Assembly (NCBI GenBank): GCA_016124535.1
Contig: WGNK01000001.1
Span: 62,001-126,000 of the forward strand
Length of the DNA stretch: 64,000 nucleotides
Source of the DNA: Azospirillum sp.
Lineage (GTDB): Bacteria > Pseudomonadota > Alphaproteobacteria > Azospirillales > Azospirillaceae
Reading direction: 5' to 3'
Part shown: one piece after another, positions 35,037-44,676 of the stretch
Position numbering within the stretch: position 1 is the first letter of the stretch
Layout of the letters: each line of letters opens with the position of its first letter
Made by a program: the position numbers and the translations under genes
Notes under the pieces: generated by a model
The model's database searches: none
What the model was told of the DNA's origin: nothing
The model's input: only the letters and a program-made list of their open reading frames with translations

Positions 35037-38000
35037 ATGACCGCCACCACCGCTGCCGATCTGCGCAACACCATCCGACGCGCCACCCTCGCCGACGAAA
35101 CCACGGTCGTCGAGCATTTGCTCGGCCAACTCGGTCTTTCCGCCGAGGCCCAGAGCCGGATCGACCACACCGCAACCCGGCTGGTCGAAGGGGTTCGGCG
35201 CAACCGCTCGGGTTTCGGTCAGCTCGATGCCTTCATCCAGGAGTTCGGGCTGACCAACAAGGAGGGCGTGGCGCTGATGTGCCTGGCCGAGGCCTTGCTG
35301 CGCATCCCCGACCCCGACACCGCCAACCGACTGATTCGCGACAAGATCGGCGGTGCCGACTGGTATAGCCATCTCGGCCACGCCGACAGCCTGTTCGTCA
35401 ATGCCTCGACCTTTGCGCTGATGCTGACCGGGCGGGTGGTTTCGCTCGACGCCGAGCGCGGCAGCCAGGCGCCGCCTTTGTTCGACCGTCTGGTGGCGCG
35501 GCTGGGCGAGCCGGTGATCAGGCAGGCGATGGTCCAGGCGATGCGCATCCTGGGGCGCCAGTTCGTGCTCGGGCGGACCATCGGCGAGGCGCTGAACGAG
35601 GCCCGCGAGCTGGAACGCCGCGGCTATCGCCACTCTTACGACATGCTGGGCGAGGCGGCGCGCACCCAGGGCGATGCCGACCGCCACTTCCAGCACTACC
35701 GCGACGCGATTGCGGCGATCGGCGCGGTACGCGACGGCCGGACTGCGATCACCGGCCCCGGCATTTCGGTCAAGCTGTCGGCGCTCCATCCCCGTCTGGA
35801 ATTCGGCCAGCGCGATCGCGTGTTGCGCGAACTGCGCCCGCGTCTGCACGAGCTGGCACTGGGCGCACGCAGCGCCGGCATCGGCCTGACGGTCGATACC
35901 GAGGAGGCCGATCGCCTCGACCTTACCCTCGACCTGATCGAGGCGGTGCACAGCGATCCGTCCCTCGACGGCTGGGAGGGCTTCGGGCTGGCGCTGCAGG
36001 CCTATCAGAAACGCGCCCTGCCGGTGGTGGATTGGCTGGCCGAGCTGGCCCGACGCAACGGTCGGCGCCTGATGGTGCGGCTGGTCAAGGGCGCCTATTG
36101 GGATGCCGAAATCAAGCGCGGCCAGGAACGCGGCTTGCCGGGCTATCCGGTATTCACCCGCAAGCCTTCGACCGATCTGTCCTATCTGGTCTGCGCCAAG
36201 CGCCTGCTCGACCAGCGCGACCGGTTCTTCCCGCAATTCGCCACCCATAACGCTCAGACCGCCGCCGCGGTGATCGAACTGGCGGGCGATCGCACCGGCT
36301 ACGAATTCCAACGCCTGCACGGCATGGGCGAGCCGCTGTTCGACCAGATCGTAGGCCCCCTCGGCATCCCCTGCCGCATCTATGCCCCGGTCGGCAACCA
36401 CGAGGACCTGTTGTCCTATCTGGTCCGCCGGCTGTTGGAAAACGGCGCCAATTCCTCGTTCGTCAACCGCATTCGCGATCTGGCGGTGCCGGTGGCGGAG
36501 ATCATCGCCGACCCGGTCGCCAAGGTTGCCGGCTATCCGTCGAAGCCCCATCCGCGCATCCCGCTGCCCGCGGGGGTCTATGGCTCCGAGCGGCGCAACT
36601 CGGCCGGGCTCGATCTCGCCGATCCGCTGGTCACCCAGCCGTTGCTGGCCGCCCTGGACCGCAGCTGGGCGCGGCCGTGGCGGGCAGCCCCCCTGGTTGA
36701 TGGCAAATTCCGCCAAGGCGTCGAGCGGGCGATCCTGGATCCCGCCGATCGCCGGCGGGTGGTCGGCACTGTGGTCGAGGCGCGCCAGGACAGCATCGAC
36801 CTGGCTTTGGCGACCGCAGCCCGCGCGGTGCGCAGCTGGGCCGCGACCCCGGCGGTCGAGCGTGCGGGCTGCCTGGATCGTGCCGCCCAGCTATTCGAAG
36901 ACCACCATGTCGCGCTGATTGCCCTGATTGTTCGCGAGGGCGGCCGGACCATCCCCGACGCGCTGTCGGAACTGCGCGAGGCGGTGGATTTCCTGCGCTA
37001 TTACGCGGCGCTGACCCGCCGCGATTTCGCGGCGCCCAGGGACCTGCCCGGCCCGACCGGCGAGACCAACCAGCTGTCGCTGCATGGCCGCGGCGTGTTC
37101 GTGTGCATCAGCCCGTGGAACTTTCCACTCGCGATCTTCGTCGGCCAGGTCGCCGCCGCCCTGGCCGCCGGCAACGCCGTTTTGGCCAAGCCGGCCGAAC
37201 AGACGCCGCTGGTCGCCGCCGAGGCGGTGCGGTTGCTGCTGGAGGCCGGGGTGCCGCCGGCCGCCCTCCACCTGCTGCCCGGCGACGGCGCCACGGTGGG
37301 GGCGCGGCTGGTATCCGATCCGCGGATTGCCGGGGTCGCGTTCACCGGCTCGACCGAGACCGCGCGGCTGATCAACCGCACGCTGGCCGCCCGATTGGGG
37401 CCGATCGTGCCCTTGATCGCCGAGACCGGCGGCCAGAACGCCATGATCGTCGACAGCTCGGCGTTGCCCGAGCAGGTGATCGACGACGTGGTGACCAGCG
37501 CGTTTCGCTCGGCCGGCCAGCGCTGTTCGTCGCTGCGGGTGCTGTTTCTCCAGGATGACATCGCCGACCGGTTGATCGCCATGCTCCATGGCGCTTCGGC
37601 GGAACTCAAGATCGGTGATCCCGGCCGGCTGGACAGCGACATCGGTCCGGTGATCGATCTGGCCGCCCGCGACCAGCTGATCGCCCATGCCCAGCGCATG
37701 AATGCCGAGGCCAGGCAGCGCTTTGCCCTGCCTTTGCCGACCGACTGCCTCTACGGCAGTTACTTCGCGCCCTGCTGCTTCGAGATCGACCGGATCGGGC
37801 GGCTGGAGCGCGAGGTGTTCGGGCCGATTCTCCATGTCGTGCGCTACGCCGGCGATCGGCTGGACCAGATTCTGGGCGCCATCGAGTCGACCGGCTATGG
37901 CCTGACCTTGGGGGTACACAGCCGGATCGAGCGCACCCAGCGGGAAATCTGCGAGCGCTTGCCCGCCGGCAATCGCTACGTCAATCGCAGCATGATCGGG

Positions 38001-38162
38001 GCGGTGGTCGGGGTTCAGCCGTTTGGCGGCGAAGGCCTGTCCGGCACCGGTCCCAAAGCCGGCGGCCCGCACTATCTGCTGCGCTTTGCCACCGAACGGA
38101 CGCTGACCATCAACACAACCGCTGCCGGCGGCAATACCGCCCTGGTTTCGATCGGGGAGTAG
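35037..38162 (+). CDS. putA: Bifunctional proline dehydrogenase / L-glutamate gamma-semialdehyde dehydrogenase
   Basis: PutA oxidises proline to glutamate in two steps at the membrane face. The 1041-residue product has a helical N-terminal arm, the FAD-dependent proline dehydrogenase barrel (ISVKLSALHPRLE, LMVRLVKGAYWDAEIK, FQRLHGMGEPLFDQIVG), and the NAD-dependent aldehyde dehydrogenase (ISPWNFPLAIFVGQVAAALA, AFTGSTETARLI). Its catalytic Glu is in AETGGQNAMIVD and its catalytic Cys in SAGQRCSSLRVLFLQ. It lacks the N-terminal ribbon-helix-helix DNA-binding domain, so it cannot repress its own gene. About 200 bases separate it from luxR; ttgaaa and cagaat at about 34975-35002 are a weak promoter candidate. 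Confidence 0.96.
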   Translation: MTATTAADLRNTIRRATLADETTVVEHLLGQLGLSAEAQSRIDHTATRLVEGVRRNRSGFGQLDAFIQEFGLTNKEGVALMCLAEALLRIPDPDTANRLIRDKIGGADWYSHLGHADSLFVNASTFALMLTGRVVSLDAERGSQAPPLFDRLVARLGEPVIRQAMVQAMRILGRQFVLGRTIGEALNEARELERRGYRHSYDMLGEAARTQGDADRHFQHYRDAIAAIGAVRDGRTAITGPGISVKLSALHPRLEFGQRDRVLRELRPRLHELALGARSAGIGLTVDTEEADRLDLTLDLIEAVHSDPSLDGWEGFGLALQAYQKRALPVVDWLAELARRNGRRLMVRLVKGAYWDAEIKRGQERGLPGYPVFTRKPSTDLSYLVCAKRLLDQRDRFFPQFATHNAQTAAAVIELAGDRTGYEFQRLHGMGEPLFDQIVGPLGIPCRIYAPVGNHEDLLSYLVRRLLENGANSSFVNRIRDLAVPVAEIIADPVAKVAGYPSKPHPRIPLPAGVYGSERRNSAGLDLADPLVTQPLLAALDRSWARPWRAAPLVDGKFRQGVERAILDPADRRRVVGTVVEARQDSIDLALATAARAVRSWAATPAVERAGCLDRAAQLFEDHHVALIALIVREGGRTIPDALSELREAVDFLRYYAALTRRDFAAPRDLPGPTGETNQLSLHGRGVFVCISPWNFPLAIFVGQVAAALAAGNAVLAKPAEQTPLVAAEAVRLLLEAGVPPAALHLLPGDGATVGARLVSDPRIAGVAFTGSTETARLINRTLAARLGPIVPLIAETGGQNAMIVDSSALPEQVIDDVVTSAFRSAGQRCSSLRVLFLQDDIADRLIAMLHGASAELKIGDPGRLDSDIGPVIDLAARDQLIAHAQRMNAEARQRFALPLPTDCLYGSYFAPCCFEIDRIGRLEREVFGPILHVVRYAGDRLDQILGAIESTGYGLTLGVHSRIERTQREICERLPAGNRYVNRSMIGAVVGVQPFGGEGLSGTGPKAGGPHYLLRFATERTLTINTTAAGGNTALVSIGE

Positions 38163-38520
38163 CGGCGCGGCCGGTGACTTGGCAGACGGCGACGGCGCGA
38201 GACTAGCCGTTCGCCTCCGCCGTCCCGCGCTGTTCTTTCGGGCCGGATTCTTCCGGAACAGCCAAGGCTGGCGGGTGCCGGCGTTGGCACAGGAAAACGC
38301 TGGGGCAGGAAAGCAAAAAAGAAGGGGTGGGGCCCAAAAAAAAGCCCCGCACCGTCGATCGGGTGCGGGACCAAAACGGTACAGCAAAGCTGACCGAACC
38401 AAATACCCCGGCACAGTTGGCGTCACGCCCGCTGCGCCGTCGACCCCGGTTCGGCCAAACTCTGGCCCGCGAGTCGGTGGCCGGCGGGAGGGTGTTATGC
38501 CCTCGCCACCGGCTCAGCGC
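38163..38520. other. Intergenic region between putA and cspA (convergent ends)
   Basis: About 358 bases between two convergent genes. It contains the cspA-side terminator at 38336-38369 and otherwise GC-rich sequence with no coding frame that could be recognised. Confidence 0.5.
38336..38369 (-). terminator. Rho-independent terminator (cspA side)
   Basis: Read on the minus strand, an 8-bp stem (cccgcacc and ggtgcggg) with an eight-base loop is followed by gc and eight T. It faces the right way to end leftward cspA transcription, about 150 bases after its stop. That distance would give a long 3' untranslated end. Confidence 0.8.
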
Positions 38521-38733
38521 TCAGCGAACGACCTTAAGGTTGTCCGCCGACATCTTGCCGCTCTTGCGGTCAGAAACCAGCTCGTAGCTGATCTTCTGGC
38601 CTTCCTGCAAGGTGCCGATGCCGGAGCGCTCGACGGCGCTGATGTGGACGAAGGCGTCATTGCCGCCGCCGTCCGGCGCAATGAACCCGAAGCCCTTTTG
38701 GGCATTGAACCATTTCACGGTTCCCGTAGCCAT
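38521..38733 (-). CDS. cspA: Cold-shock protein (CspA family)
   Basis: The 70-residue product is a single cold-shock domain, with RNP1-type GTVKWFNAQKGFGFIAPDGG and RNP2-type NDAFVHISAVERSG, then LQEGQKISYELVSDRKSGK. It binds single-stranded RNA or DNA as an RNA chaperone. The gene has a long untranslated leader of more than 140 bases with a small hairpin (cccgc and gcggg near 38766-38780), as is common for csp genes whose mRNA folding senses temperature. A terminator follows. Confidence 0.95.
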   Translation of the reverse strand: MATGTVKWFNAQKGFGFIAPDGGGNDAFVHISAVERSGIGTLQEGQKISYELVSDRKSGKMSADNLKVVR

Positions 38734-39201
38734 GGGAGACCCTTTCACAGACAGAGGTGTCGCTTGCCCGCTAAGGCGGGAAGCCGAATTTGCAATTTCA
38801 GGTTTGGAGATTGTTAGCGCGGCGCCGCTTAGAACAGCGCAAAGCAAGGTCATCCGGCCGTCTATTGACGTCACCGATGTAGGGCATCGTCGCGGATTAA
38901 TCAAGGATGCCTGAGATTTTTTTTCGGAAAGCCAAATCATTAGTTTGCTTCCGCATTGAAATCAGACCAGGCGCGCGGCGGGCTTCGGCCGCTACTTGTC
39001 CCGCGGCCGGATCCGCCACGCCGGCTTTTCCAAGCCTGCGCCAGAGGATTGACAAGTCAAGGAATCTGGGGTTGCCTGACCGTCGGACACCGCCGGTGTG
39101 ATGATCGGCCGCCGACCCGCCCGCAGCGACCCGACCGCAGCGACCCGACCTTTGTCCTGCCATCGGTCGAACCGGCGCCGGTGCGGGGGATTGGGGCAGC
39201 G
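38734..39201. other. Divergent region between cspA and the ABC exporter pair
   Basis: About 468 bases. The left half is the cspA leader and promoter (see 38876-38904). It is noticeably A/T-richer than its surroundings, with a run of eight T at about 38916-38923. The right half should carry the promoter of the exporter genes, but none was identified. The exporter frame is open back to 38956; this extension has no conserved sequence and is treated as non-coding. Confidence 0.45.
38876..38904 (-). promoter_or_regulatory. Candidate sigma-70-type promoter of cspA
   Basis: On the minus strand TTGATT (38899-38904) and TACATC (38876-38881) are separated by 17 bases, upstream of cspA, in an A/T-enriched region. 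It would give a leader of roughly 135 bases. The match is reasonable but not experimentally backed. Confidence 0.4.
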
Positions 39202-40875
39202 ATGAAACTGTTTGGCTATGCCCTCGACCGCCCGCGCCCGGAACGGCGGATTCTTGTCATCGCGGTGGCGGCGGTGGCGCTAAGCTTCGGGATTCGGGGC
39301 GCGCTGATCGGCGACGCCGTCGCTTGGGCGCCCGGGATCAAGCCGGATTTCGATTTTTTCCTGGCGACTTGTGCGGTGATCGCGCTGTGGGACTATTCGT
39401 CGCGGCTGCTGTGGCTGCGGGTCGGCTGGTCGGTCGAAGCGATGGCCCACCGCATCCGCACCGACATTTTACGCGATTTGCGCAACGTAGCACCGCAGGA
39501 GGTCATCAGGCTGGGCCCGGCGGCGATTCGTTTCCACCTGCTGTCGAGCCTCCGCCTGGTCGCCCAGGGCGGGTCGCTGTTGATCGCGGCGGTGGCCAAT
39601 GGCCTGGGTACGCTGGCCTCGCTGCTGGCCTTGGCGATCGTCGCCGGCGACTCCCTGATCCTGGTTCTGCCGATCTACGCCGCGATGCTGGTGGTGGTTT
39701 CGCTCAGCCAGATCGAGATCGCTCGCAGCGACGCCGAGGCCCGATCCCGGCATGGGGCGTTTTCCGGATCGCTGCTGGGCCTGATCGATGCGATCAAGGA
39801 GATACGCCTGAACCCGCTGAAGGGGGAACAGGCATTCGAGCGCGACCTCGTACCGAACGCGCGCGCGGCCGAGCGCGCCCGTGCCCGGGCCGGCCTGCTC
39901 GATCGGAGCAACGACCTGTCGGAGGCCCTTCTGGTCTTGTCGGCGGCGGCGGCCTGTATCTTCGTGTTGCCCATTCTGTTTCCGTCCGATGTCGAAGCCG
40001 CGGTCCGCGCCGCCATCGTGGTGGCGCTGACGCCGTTCGGCATCTTGCGCGACCTGACGCTGGCGGCGCGCTCGGAAAGCACCCTGACCGCGCTGGAAGC
40101 GTTTTCCCGCGAGCTGGCCGGATGCGCCGCGGCGGCGTCACGGCCCGAGGCGGCGCCCGCGACCTTCCGCGATCTGGCGCTGCACGATGTTGCGTTCGCG
40201 TATTCCGAGACGGGCGAGGACGACCCGTTCCGGATCGGGCCGGTGTCTCTGGAGATCGCCGCGAAGACGATTACCGTCATCAGCGGCGGCAATGGCAGCG
40301 GCAAGACCACATTGCTCCATCTCCTGACCGGCCTCCACCGGCCGTCCGAGGGCCGCCTGCTCCTCAATGGCGAACCGGTCGACATGACCCGGTACCGCGA
40401 CATGGTCTCGGTGGTCTATTCGGATTGCCATCTGTTCGACCGGCTCTATGGCCTGGGCGAGCTCGATACGGAGCCGGTCAGAGCCCTGCTGCGGCGCCTG
40501 CATCTGGCGGGCAAGACCGACTATCGTGACGGCCGTTTCACCAATCTCAATCTGTCCGCCGGGCAGCGCAAGCGCGTCGCCCTGGTCGAGGTGCTGATGC
40601 ACAACAAGCCGATCGTGGTCTTTGATGAATGGGCGGCCGGTCAGGACCCCGAGTTCCGGGAGGATTTCTATCTGAACCTGCTGCCGGCGCTGCGCGATCA
40701 GGGCCGCGCCGTCATCGCGGTCAGCCAGGACGAGCGCTATTTCCCGATCGCCGATACCGTCCATCGGATGGACTATGGCCGGATCATCAGCACGGTTCGG
40801 CAGCCGGGCGCGCGGCCGGGCGCCAGCACCGGGCCGGGCGGTATCGGGCCGAGCAGGGGCGATCCGCTCGGATGA
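39202..40875 (+). CDS. SyrD/PvdE-type (cyclic peptide) ABC exporter, first subunit
   Basis: The 557-residue product fuses about six membrane segments (residues 20-310) to an ATPase domain. The nucleotide domain has Walker A VISGGNGSGKTTLLHLLTGL, signature NLSAGQRKRVALVEVLM, and Walker B PIVVFDEWAAGQDPEFRE. The DEWAAxQDPxFR form is typical of the SyrD/PvdE family that exports cyclic lipopeptides or siderophore precursors. The H-loop position reads VSQDERYF, with Gln where His is expected. The start at 39202 leads into MKLFGYALDRPRPERRIL. A second, related gene follows 15 bases later, suggesting a heterodimer. No NRPS or peptide gene is near. Confidence 0.88.
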   Translation: MKLFGYALDRPRPERRILVIAVAAVALSFGIRGALIGDAVAWAPGIKPDFDFFLATCAVIALWDYSSRLLWLRVGWSVEAMAHRIRTDILRDLRNVAPQEVIRLGPAAIRFHLLSSLRLVAQGGSLLIAAVANGLGTLASLLALAIVAGDSLILVLPIYAAMLVVVSLSQIEIARSDAEARSRHGAFSGSLLGLIDAIKEIRLNPLKGEQAFERDLVPNARAAERARARAGLLDRSNDLSEALLVLSAAAACIFVLPILFPSDVEAAVRAAIVVALTPFGILRDLTLAARSESTLTALEAFSRELAGCAAAASRPEAAPATFRDLALHDVAFAYSETGEDDPFRIGPVSLEIAAKTITVISGGNGSGKTTLLHLLTGLHRPSEGRLLLNGEPVDMTRYRDMVSVVYSDCHLFDRLYGLGELDTEPVRALLRRLHLAGKTDYRDGRFTNLNLSAGQRKRVALVEVLMHNKPIVVFDEWAAGQDPEFREDFYLNLLPALRDQGRAVIAVSQDERYFPIADTVHRMDYGRIISTVRQPGARPGASTGPGGIGPSRGDPLG

Positions 40876-40890
40876 CGGCGGATTTCGGCG

Positions 40891-42516
40891 ATGTCTGACC
40901 TGCTCGGCGTCAATACTGCGCTGTGGCGGCGTGGGGGAGTCCGCGCCGTTGCCGCCTCGGGTCTGAGCCTGGTCGCCGGCGGGCTCCACGGCGGATTGAT
41001 CGTGTACCTCGGCATCGCGGCCGAGCGATTGCACCAGACGCCGGCCGGGCTTGCCCTGGCTCTGGGCTTCGCCGCCTTGCTCTGCGTCTATCTGGCGGTG
41101 CTCGGGTTCGCGCTGCGGCTGTCGTTTCATTCGGCAGAAGCGTTCGGGTACGGGTTCGCTCTGGAGATCGCGCAACAGCTCCGCCGGGCCGAACTGGTGG
41201 TGGTGCAGCGGGTCGGCGAAGACCGCCTCAAGGCGAGCCTGACACAGGACGTAGCGACGCTGGCAACCGGCGCCTCCCAGGCGCTGGGCATGACGATGGC
41301 CGCCGGCGAGACCGCCGTCTGTGCCGCGGCTTTGATGCGGATCGCGCCGGAAATCGCGCTGTTCGGACTGCTGGCGCTCGGCGCCGGCTGGCTGCTGCGG
41401 CGCCAGAGCCAAAGCTCGGCGGTCTTCAGCGCCCAGGCCCAAGCCGACGAGCAGCGCTTCGCCGCGCTGATGCCCGACCTGATCGATGGTTTTCGCGACC
41501 TTACGCAGGACCGGCGCAAGGCCGATGCGCTGTTCGATCGGTTCCTCGGTCCCGCCGCCGAGGATAGCTTCGTCAGCCGCTCGGCCGGCATCGCCGAGAC
41601 TTTGGCCGAGCGGCGAGCCGGGTCGCTGTGCTGGGCGGTCCTGCTGGTCGCCGCGACCTTCGTCGCACCCCGGCTGGGCATCGAGGCCGGAACCGTGACC
41701 GCGGTGTTCGTCCTGTGCATGCTGCAACGGCCGCTTACCGCGGTGATGGCGTCGTGGCCGGACCTGGCGGTGGCGGGCGCCGCACTCGGGCGCCTGGAAG
41801 AGCTGCGTTTGGCTGTGACGCCGCCGGAGGCCGCGACCGCTGCTGCCCGGCCCGAAGGGGTGGCCACGCCCGCTGCCGTCCGGCGCTTTGCCTCGATCAC
41901 GATGGAAGCGGTCACCTTTGGGTTCAGCGATGCCGGGGGAGAGCGCGCATTTTCCGTCGGCCCGATCGATTTTGCCCTGCAATCGGGGGAAATCGTGTTC
42001 CTGACCGGCGGCAACGGCAGCGGCAAGTCGACGTTCCTCAAACTGCTGACCGGTCTCTATCCGGCGCAATCGGGGGCGATTCTCCTGAACGGCCGCATGG
42101 TCGAACGCTCAGCCTATCGCAGTGCGTTCGCCGCGGTGTTCTCTGACGGGCACCTGTTCGACCGGCTCTACGGCATCGCCGGGTATGATGCGGCGCGCGG
42201 TGCCGAACTGCTCGACCAGTTCGGCCTCAGCGGCAAAGTATCGATCAAGGACGGCAGGCTTTCGTCCGCCCGGCTGTCGCTGGCGCAGCGCAAACGCCTG
42301 GCACTGCTGATGGTGTTGTTGGAGGATCGCCCGGTGCTGGTGCTGGATGAATGGGCCGCGGAGCAGGACCCAGCGTTCCGCGAACTATTCTTCACGACGC
42401 TGCTGCCGGATCTGCGGGCCCGCGGCACGACGATTATTGCCGCAACTCAAGACGACCATTATTTCCACTGCTGCGATCGATTGTTGACCATTCAGGATGG
42501 CCGCATTCTTCAATGA
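40891..42516 (+). CDS. SyrD/PvdE-type (cyclic peptide) ABC exporter, second subunit
   Basis: The 541-residue product is a diverged paralogue of the preceding gene: about six membrane segments, then Walker A FLTGGNGSGKSTFLKLLTGL, signature ARLSLAQRKRLALLMVLL, and Walker B PVLVLDEWAAEQDPAFRE. The signature Gly is Ala (LSLAQ), and the H-loop reads AATQDDHYFHC with Gln in place of His. One weakened ATP site is usual in heterodimeric ABC exporters, so the two products probably pair. The gene ends next to a decayed transposase. Confidence 0.87.
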   Translation: MSDLLGVNTALWRRGGVRAVAASGLSLVAGGLHGGLIVYLGIAAERLHQTPAGLALALGFAALLCVYLAVLGFALRLSFHSAEAFGYGFALEIAQQLRRAELVVVQRVGEDRLKASLTQDVATLATGASQALGMTMAAGETAVCAAALMRIAPEIALFGLLALGAGWLLRRQSQSSAVFSAQAQADEQRFAALMPDLIDGFRDLTQDRRKADALFDRFLGPAAEDSFVSRSAGIAETLAERRAGSLCWAVLLVAATFVAPRLGIEAGTVTAVFVLCMLQRPLTAVMASWPDLAVAGAALGRLEELRLAVTPPEAATAAARPEGVATPAAVRRFASITMEAVTFGFSDAGGERAFSVGPIDFALQSGEIVFLTGGNGSGKSTFLKLLTGLYPAQSGAILLNGRMVERSAYRSAFAAVFSDGHLFDRLYGIAGYDAARGAELLDQFGLSGKVSIKDGRLSSARLSLAQRKRLALLMVLLEDRPVLVLDEWAAEQDPAFRELFFTTLLPDLRARGTTIIAATQDDHYFHCCDRLLTIQDGRILQ

Positions 42517-42529
42517 CCTTGCCCCAGGG

Positions 42530-43040
42530 GGCGCCTTCCAGCGACGGCAATCGCCGGCACAGAGGCCACGCAGGCTCCCGCGACGCGCCGGCGGGATTTG
42601 CGACGGACCCTGTCCAGCGCTATCCGACCGACGCAGCGCCAACTCGCGATCACCGGACAGAAAGCAACGCCGAGGCTCTCGCCGGCGGCTCCAAGCAGGG
42701 TCAAGAGGACGATGGCAAAGGCGTTGACCAGGTGCAGGCGGTCGCGCCGGGTGGGTCGCCGATGCGGGTGGCTCCAAGCCCCATGCCAAAGACCAAATCC
42801 TCGATATCCCGGAAGCTGGGCGCGATGGTCCAGCGCTTGGCATGTTGCCACGGCAGCGAATGACGACGCCGAAGCCAAACTCCTTCAAGAAAGAGAACAA
42901 CTTACGGTCACCAAAGCCCCGGTCGGCGAGGATCGTCGCATTGACCCCGGACGGGACGGCCTGGGCCAGCCGGGCCAGGCAGGCGTCGTCGACGGCATGG
43001 CTCTGGCCGAACGATCGCTTCCGCATCAAACACCCGAGGT
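42530..43040 (-). pseudogene. Decayed IS4-type transposase remnant
   Basis: Transposase-like sequence is spread over at least two frames on the minus strand. One frame (about 43035-42844) gives LAQAVPSGVNATILADRGFG then DRKLFSFLKEFGFGVVIRCR, the DDE-domain block around the second Asp. Another frame (about 42752-42669) gives DRLHLVNAFAIVLLTLLGAA then GESLG, a typical C-terminal block. The 5' half is missing and frames are broken, so it cannot be active. No terminal inverted repeats or target duplication were found. It fills the gap between the second exporter gene and tyrS. Confidence 0.65.
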
Positions 43041-43186
43041 GGGCGCCGTATGCCGGACTTCCGCCCGTACGGTTCTGTGCGGCGCGCCCGCCCAGCAATA
43101 CGCGTCCCGACCGCGATCGGGCCAACTCGGATCGCCGGTATCGGGTTTTTGTTTGTCCCTACGACGACTACGAAAGCGCTCAGCGT

Positions 43187-44440
43187 TCAGATCACGCGAA
43201 TCAGGGCGTGGCGCTTTTTTCCCGCCGAGAGCTTGAGCGTGTCGCCGCCGCCGAGGTCGCGCTCGGTGGCGGTCGCCGTCTCGGTGTCGACCGGCCGGTC
43301 GTTCAGCCGGGCGCCGCCGCCCCTGATCAGCCGCCGCGCCTCTCCCTTGGAGGCGGCCAGACCGGCGGTGCTCAAGAGGTCGATGACCGCGATCCCGGCG
43401 GCCAGGACGCCGCGCGGCAATTCGATGGTCGGCAGGCCGTCCGCGGCGGCGCCGTCCTCGAAGGTGCGCCGAGCGGTTTCCGCGGCCTCGGCCGCCGCCT
43501 CGGGCCCGTGGCACAGCCGGGTCGCCTCGTTGGCGAGGATCTTCTTGGCGTCGTTTAGCTCGGCGCCGCCCAGCGCCTCCAGGCGCCGGATCTCGTCGAG
43601 CGGCAATTCGGTGAACAGGCGCAGGAACCGCCCGACATCGCCGTCCTCGGTGTTGCGCCAGTATTGCCAGTAATCGTAAGCGCCGAGCCGCTCGGCGTTG
43701 AGCCACACCGCGCCCGCCGCGGTCTTGCCCATCTTGGCGCCCGATGCCGTGGTGATCAGCGGCGTGGTCAGGCCATAGAGCGCACGCTGGTCGATCCGGC
43801 GGCCGAGTTCGGCGCCATTGACGATATTGCCCCACTGGTCGGAGCCGCCCATCTGCAGGCAGCAGCCGTGGCGACGGCCGAGTTCCAGGAAATCATAGGC
43901 CTGGAGAATCATATAGTTGAATTCCAGGAAGGTCAGCGGCTGCTCGCGCTCCAGGCGGAGTTTGACGGAATCGAACGACAGCATGCGGTTGATCGTGAAA
44001 TGGCGCCCGACCTCGCGCAGGAAGCGGATGTAGCGCAGCTCGTCGAGCCAGTCGGCATTATTGGCCATCACCGCCGCCGCCGCGCCGTCGCCGAAGTCGA
44101 GAAACTTCGAAAAGATGCCGCGGATGCCGGCCATATTGGCGGCGATCTGGCCGTCGCTCAGCAGCTGCCGGCTTTCGTCCTTTCCCGAAGGATCGCCGAC
44201 CTTGGTGGTGCCGCCGCCCATCAGCACGATCGGGCGATGACCGGTGCGTTGCAGCCAGCGCAGCAGCATGATCGGCACCAGGCTGCCGACATGCAGGCTG
44301 TCGGCGGTGCAATCGAAGCCGATATAGGCGGTGATCGGAGCGGCCGCCGCCAAAGCGTCCAGAGCCTCGGCATCGGTGCACTGATGGATGAAGCCGCGCT
44401 CGTCGAGGATGCGCAGGAAATCCGAGCGGAAACGGGTCAT
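43187..44440 (-). CDS. tyrS: Tyrosine--tRNA ligase
   Basis: TyrRS charges tRNA-Tyr. The 417-residue product has the class I signature [19 protein letters not shown] (HVGS in place of HIGH), the tyrosine pocket block [27 protein letters not shown], and the KMSKS-type GAKMGKT. A C-terminal S4 RNA-binding domain follows ([20 protein letters not shown]). The ATG at 44440 is chosen; the frame is open 21 codons further but without conserved sequence. It is divergent from anmK, a pairing common in proteobacteria. Confidence 0.97.
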   Translation of the reverse strand: MTRFRSDFLRILDERGFIHQCTDAEALDALAAAAPITAYIGFDCTADSLHVGSLVPIMLLRWLQRTGHRPIVLMGGGTTKVGDPSGKDESRQLLSDGQIAANMAGIRGIFSKFLDFGDGAAAAVMANNADWLDELRYIRFLREVGRHFTINRMLSFDSVKLRLEREQPLTFLEFNYMILQAYDFLELGRRHGCCLQMGGSDQWGNIVNGAELGRRIDQRALYGLTTPLITTASGAKMGKTAAGAVWLNAERLGAYDYWQYWRNTEDGDVGRFLRLFTELPLDEIRRLEALGGAELNDAKKILANEATRLCHGPEAAAEAAETARRTFEDGAAADGLPTIELPRGVLAAGIAVIDLLSTAGLAASKGEARRLIRGGGARLNDRPVDTETATATERDLGGGDTLKLSAGKKRHALIRVI

Positions 44441-44676
44441 GGGCGTGGGGCCGGTCTGGCGGAGCGGATGGCCTGGGTACCACGCGGCGGTGCCAGCCGA
44501 CAATCCGGTCGTTTCTTGGCGGGTGGCCGTTCTTTCCCGCCAGGCCGATTTTCGCCGCCGGCAGCGCGTGGGTCGGCGAGCAACCGCTCAGCACTTGCGC
44601 GACCGCTTCGGGTCGGCATCGACAGCGCCGTGGCAGCGCCCTTATGGTTGGGCAGGCCGGTTGTGAGGGGGACGCG

